DNA of 51,720 bases. Source: an uncultured Eubacteriales bacterium. GTDB taxonomy: Bacteria; Bacillota; Clostridia; Christensenellales; CAG-138. Shown here one piece after another: positions 48,974 through 51,720 of the stretch. The position numbers were made by a program, and so were the translations under genes. The stretch's first letter is position 1. The number at the start of each line of letters is the position of its first letter. The stretch is from positions 1 to 51,720 of the forward strand of contig UQYI01000019.1 of NCBI GenBank assembly GCA_900545265.1, given 5' to 3'. Under the pieces are notes generated by a model. That model was not told the origin of the DNA. It saw only the letters and a program-made list of their open reading frames with translations, and did not search any database.

Positions 48974-50872
48974 CTATGCCGGACGATTGTCCGTTATATG
49001 ATAGGTGGGCACAGCCTGCTCCAGCAAGGTTTTAATATCCGGGCTGTTGTGCATACAGGCTTTCCAAAGCACCTCCAGCTGTTTTTGCAGATCTTCCGGG
49101 CAAATGTTCAGAGGCTTTCCGATGAAGATGAGCTTGTTATCCGTGCTGCGCAGCCCTTCCTCCTTGATAAGCAGCTCCTCATAAAGCTTTTCTCCGGGGC
49201 GCAGACCCGTATACACGATCTCAATATCCACGCCTGGCTCCAAGCCGCTTAGGCGGATCATGTTTCTGGCCAGATCATCTATTTTCACCGGTTCTCCCAT
49301 GTCCAGAATAAATATCTCGCCGCCCCTGGCATCGGATCCGGCCAGCATGACCAGGGAAACCGCCTCTGGAATGGTCATAAAGTAACGAATGACCCGCTTG
49401 TCCGTCACCGTTACCGGACCACCCTGCGCAATCTGCTGCCGAAACAACGGGATGATACTGCCGTTGCTCCCCAGTACATTGCCAAAACGCACAGCTACAT
49501 ATTTAGTATCGTAGCGGCCGTTGAGAGACTGCACGATCATCTCGCACATCCGCTTACTGGCTCCCATAACGTTTGTGGGGTTCACTGCCTTATCCGAAGA
49601 AATAAGCACAAACGTTTCCACGCCATACTCACCCGCCATACAGGCTACGTTATAAGTGCCGAAAATGTTGTTCTTGACCGCTTCATTAGGTGAATCTTCC
49701 ATTAGGGGCACATGCTTGTGCGCCGCTGCATGAAAAACGATCTGAGGCCGATAGCGTTCAAAAATCTGCCGCACCCGCTCCTTATCCCGAACAGAGCCGA
49801 TCAATGTTTCCAGCGGAAGTTCCGGACAGCTTCGCCGCAATTCCTGCTGAATACCATAAGCGTTGTTCTCATAAATGTCAAAAATTATAAGCCGTTTTAC
49901 CGCATGGTGCGCGATCTGCCGGCACAGTTCGCTGCCGATAGACCCTCCGCCGCCCGTGACCAAAACTGTTTTGCCGTTGAGGAAGGCGCCAATGCGTTCC
50001 AGATCCACCTGCACCGGCTCACGGCCCAGCAAATCTTCGATCTCTACATTACGGATCGTTTGCATAATGACTTCGCCGTTGGCGATCTGATACAGAGCCG
50101 GTAGAGTGCGCAGCCGGCACCCTGTCTCCTGACAGATGGTCAGCAAATGCTTCTTTTCCTGACTGCTGGCTGTTGGAATGCAGAAAAGGATTTCGTTGAT
50201 ATCAAACTGCTTCGCCGCCTGCAAAATCTTGTCCCTGCCGCCGATAATACGCACGCCACGCAAATACTGCCCACGTTTGGCCGGGTCATCGTCAATAACG
50301 CAGACAATATTATTTTGAGAGAATCGGCTTCTCTGGCACTCCTGAATGATCATGGCTCCCGCTTCGCCACCACCGATGAGCATGGTTCGTACGCCTCCCC
50401 GCTGCCGCCTCTTATGAGAAAGATAGGCCGCATATCGAGAAAGAGTGACAAATATCAGCTCAAAAGCCAGCGTAAACACGGGAAAGCTTCTGGGAAACGG
50501 ACACTGGGAAAACACCAGTATAGCCAACAGCAGCAGCGCTGAAAGACCGCAGGCTTCAAAGAGCCGGATAAACTCTTCCGTTCCGGCAAATTCCCACATG
50601 CCGGAATACATATGGAAAGCGGTAAAAATAACCAAAGCCCCTGCTACGAAAAAAGGCATCCGAAACAAAATGGGGTAAAAGAATCCCTGTGCTACAGGCT
50701 CTGTTAAAGAAAACTCAAACCGAACCACAAGGGCCAGAAAGGCGGCCAAACACAAAAGCACACCATCCATGATCATCATGCAAATAGTGCGCCATGGTTT
50801 CTTCAGCCAAGACAGAAAGGGATACAACTCTGTCTTCTTGTTAATTTTATCATTAAATATATTCGTGTTCAT
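48974..50872 (-). CDS. Membrane-bound UDP-sugar 4,6-dehydratase, FlaA1/PglF/WbpM/CapD type
   Basis: 632 residues from the ATG at 50872. Four membrane segments (about 30-130), then a CoA-binding/Rossmann domain (TMLIGGGEAGAMI, about 163-280) and the extended-SDR catalytic domain: TGGGGSIGSELCRQI for NAD, HAAAHKHVPLMEDSP, SSDKAVNPTNVMGASKRMCE. The usual catalytic Tyr is Met (MxxxK), as in WbpM, PglF and FlaA1, which convert UDP-GlcNAc to the 4-keto-6-deoxy sugar used for bacillosamine and related surface glycans. No other glycan genes are within view downstream. The -10 lies nine bases before the ATG and no ribosome site is seen, so the mRNA may be leaderless; a TTG two codons upstream is the alternative. 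Confidence 0.93.
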   Translation of the reverse strand: MNTNIFNDKINKKTELYPFLSWLKKPWRTICMMIMDGVLLCLAAFLALVVRFEFSLTEPVAQGFFYPILFRMPFFVAGALVIFTAFHMYSGMWEFAGTEEFIRLFEACGLSALLLLAILVFSQCPFPRSFPVFTLAFELIFVTLSRYAAYLSHKRRQRGGVRTMLIGGGEAGAMIIQECQRSRFSQNNIVCVIDDDPAKRGQYLRGVRIIGGRDKILQAAKQFDINEILFCIPTASSQEKKHLLTICQETGCRLRTLPALYQIANGEVIMQTIRNVEIEDLLGREPVQVDLERIGAFLNGKTVLVTGGGGSIGSELCRQIAHHAVKRLIIFDIYENNAYGIQQELRRSCPELPLETLIGSVRDKERVRQIFERYRPQIVFHAAAHKHVPLMEDSPNEAVKNNIFGTYNVACMAGEYGVETFVLISSDKAVNPTNVMGASKRMCEMIVQSLNGRYDTKYVAVRFGNVLGSNGSIIPLFRQQIAQGGPVTVTDKRVIRYFMTIPEAVSLVMLAGSDARGGEIFILDMGEPVKIDDLARNMIRLSGLEPGVDIEIVYTGLRPGEKLYEELLIKEEGLRSTDNKLIFIGKPLNICPEDLQKQLEVLWKACMHNSPDIKTLLEQAVPTYHITDNRPA

Positions 50873-50880
50873 TAACAAAC

Positions 50881-50909
50881 ATAATACGCCTTTACCGCAA
50901 AAAAGTCAA
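50881..50909 (-). promoter_or_regulatory. Promoter of the PglF-like gene, close to its start codon
   Basis: Minus strand: -35 TTGACT (50904-50909), 17-base spacer, -10 TATTAT (50881-50886). Eight bases separate the -10 from the ATG. The -35 overlaps the stop codon of the upstream NTPase gene. Confidence 0.6.
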
Positions 50910-51547
50910 CATAATCGACGGCTTCGACCGCTGGACTGGATGCGGCCTTCTAAAACCATATCCACCGCTGCGCCAAGCAGGGACAGCTTCTCTGCAAAGT
51001 TTTCTCTACAGGGAATGACCTGTACGTATGGATGCACTTGCCAGGCTTGAAAACTTTTTTCGTTCAGTGCTGCCGCTTCCGCCGGTGCTTCCGTTCGAAT
51101 GGAATTGCCGGTAACTGTATAAAGATGTGGAAGTGCTACCGCTGCCGATTCCATAAAGAATACGGCATCATATCCTGCCAGTAAATGCTCCAACGTCCAA
51201 CCTTTTTTTTGCAAAATAAAGTCGTATTCGTCTTCTGCAATATAAGCACGATTGTCCAGAAGACCCCGGTCGGAAAGAATAAGAATCCGTTCCGCATCCA
51301 TGCTCTCCGCCGCTTGCAGAAAAATGCGCTCCCGTGCGGCCTGTAATTCCATTTGGCACTGCTGATAGAAAACACTGGTGGAGCAGTTCCACGGAGTAAC
51401 ACCGCCGCTCATAAGGTCTGTGGCCGCTTCCCGGATACATAAAACGCGAAAGCCCTGTTCCATGTATCTATGCCGCAAATAATCCATGGCTGCGGTCTTT
51501 CCTGCACAGGGTCCGCCTGTGATCACAATTCTGGTAATACGCCTCAT
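50906..51547 (-). CDS. P-loop NTPase/kinase (AAA_28, NadR-like)
   Basis: 213 residues from the ATG at 51547, which follows AGGAG by six bases; a GTG further upstream is less likely. P-loop GGPCAGKT (11-18), a Glu-rich base motif (CIREAATDL), and a DRGLLDN segment resembling Walker B / switch of nucleoside or NadR-type kinases, with the LEHLLAGYDAVFFMESAA strand. The family (AAA_28) contains predicted ATPases or kinases whose substrates are mostly unknown. Its stop overlaps the promoter of the PglF-like gene. Likely cytosolic. Confidence 0.82.
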   Translation of the reverse strand: MRRITRIVITGGPCAGKTAAMDYLRHRYMEQGFRVLCIREAATDLMSGGVTPWNCSTSVFYQQCQMELQAARERIFLQAAESMDAERILILSDRGLLDNRAYIAEDEYDFILQKKGWTLEHLLAGYDAVFFMESAAVALPHLYTVTGNSIRTEAPAEAAALNEKSFQAWQVHPYVQVIPCRENFAEKLSLLGAAVDMVLEGRIQSSGRSRRLC

Positions 51548-51670
51548 CTGGCACTCCTCTCTGCGAATGAAGGATTTTCTGGTCACTAATTTTCATTTTA
51601 TCCCCCGCAAGCCGGCATGCGCAAAGCGCGGCCTGAGGTGAGAACTGGTCTGTATGCCGCGGCAGCAACG

Positions 51671-51696
51671 AAAAAAGCGCTTCAAGTGAAGCGCTT
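51671..51696 (-). terminator. Terminator of a minus-strand gene entering from the right
   Basis: Stem AAGCGCTTC/GAAGCGCTT with a four-base loop and TTTTTT on the minus strand. Confidence 0.7.
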
Positions 51697-51720
51697 CTAA
51701 AAGGGATCCGGCGGCTGCCT
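51697..51720 (-). CDS. Possible C-terminal end of a gene beyond the right edge
   Basis: On the minus strand the last bases read RQPPDPF then TAG (51697-51699), directly before the terminator. Too short to identify; the frame is inferred only from the stop position and the terminator. Confidence 0.3.
   Translation of the reverse strand, partial: RQPPDPF

Overview
The window looks like a chromosomal segment of a low-to-mid GC, single-membrane bacterium of the Bacillota, most likely class Clostridia. The pointers are the ftsK/spoIIIE-rimO-cinA-recA housekeeping block, strong AGGAGG-type ribosome sites, many TTG starts, LytR-CpsA-Psr and YARHG envelope proteins, lipobox signal peptides, a DUF896 (YnzC-type) protein and a LexA-type box of the Gram-positive consensus. 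I cannot name the species. I saw no rRNA, tRNA, CRISPR array, phage or insertion sequence.

Layout. 1-1.2 kb: a small membrane protein and a frameshifted membrane protein, convergent. 1.3-5.9 kb: an LCP cell-wall ligase divergent from a glycosyltransferase-GtrA fusion, a secreted phosphodiester glycosidase and a small membrane protein. 6-13.7 kb: a HAD phosphatase, then ftsK, rimO, cinA and recA, recA having its own extended -10 promoter and a candidate LexA operator. 13.7-15.7 kb: an intact small membrane protein followed by a frameshifted membrane-protein gene and a nonsense-mutated tetR, a decaying set. 15.8-21.9 kb: DUF896, an M42 peptidase and a complete polyamine ABC operon (potABCD) led by an XRE-cupin regulator with a clear twin-palindrome operator. 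22.1-27.8 kb: a serine-palmitoyltransferase-like enzyme with an SDR reductase, then transketolase, uridine kinase and cytidine deaminase. 28-38.3 kb: a nine-gene catabolic/uptake operon divergent from a ROK repressor. 38.3-43.3 kb: a five-gene envelope-sensing unit (two YARHG proteins, a zinc-ribbon membrane protein, ECF sigma factor and putative anti-sigma). 43.4-51.7 kb: M29 aminopeptidase, Atg22-like MFS transporter, metallophosphoesterase lipoprotein, amino-acid permease, a FlaA1/PglF-type sugar-nucleotide dehydratase and an NTPase/kinase.

The most interesting unit is the operon at 28,066-36,815. It joins an SsuABC/ThiXYZ-type importer with two different permeases to two Gfo/Idh/MocA oxidoreductases, a xylose-isomerase-like TIM barrel, a divergent creatininase-family amidohydrolase and an enolase-superfamily enzyme, all under a ROK repressor with a palindromic operator candidate. 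Its substrate is not evident; oxidation-elimination of an unusual glycoside or sugar acid is my leading guess. The second is the SPT-like/SDR pair, whose best reading is 3-ketosphinganine synthesis and reduction, which would be unusual in this lineage. Two genes (the ROK repressor and the PglF-like dehydratase) have promoters placed so that the start codon falls at the predicted transcription start, suggesting leaderless mRNAs.
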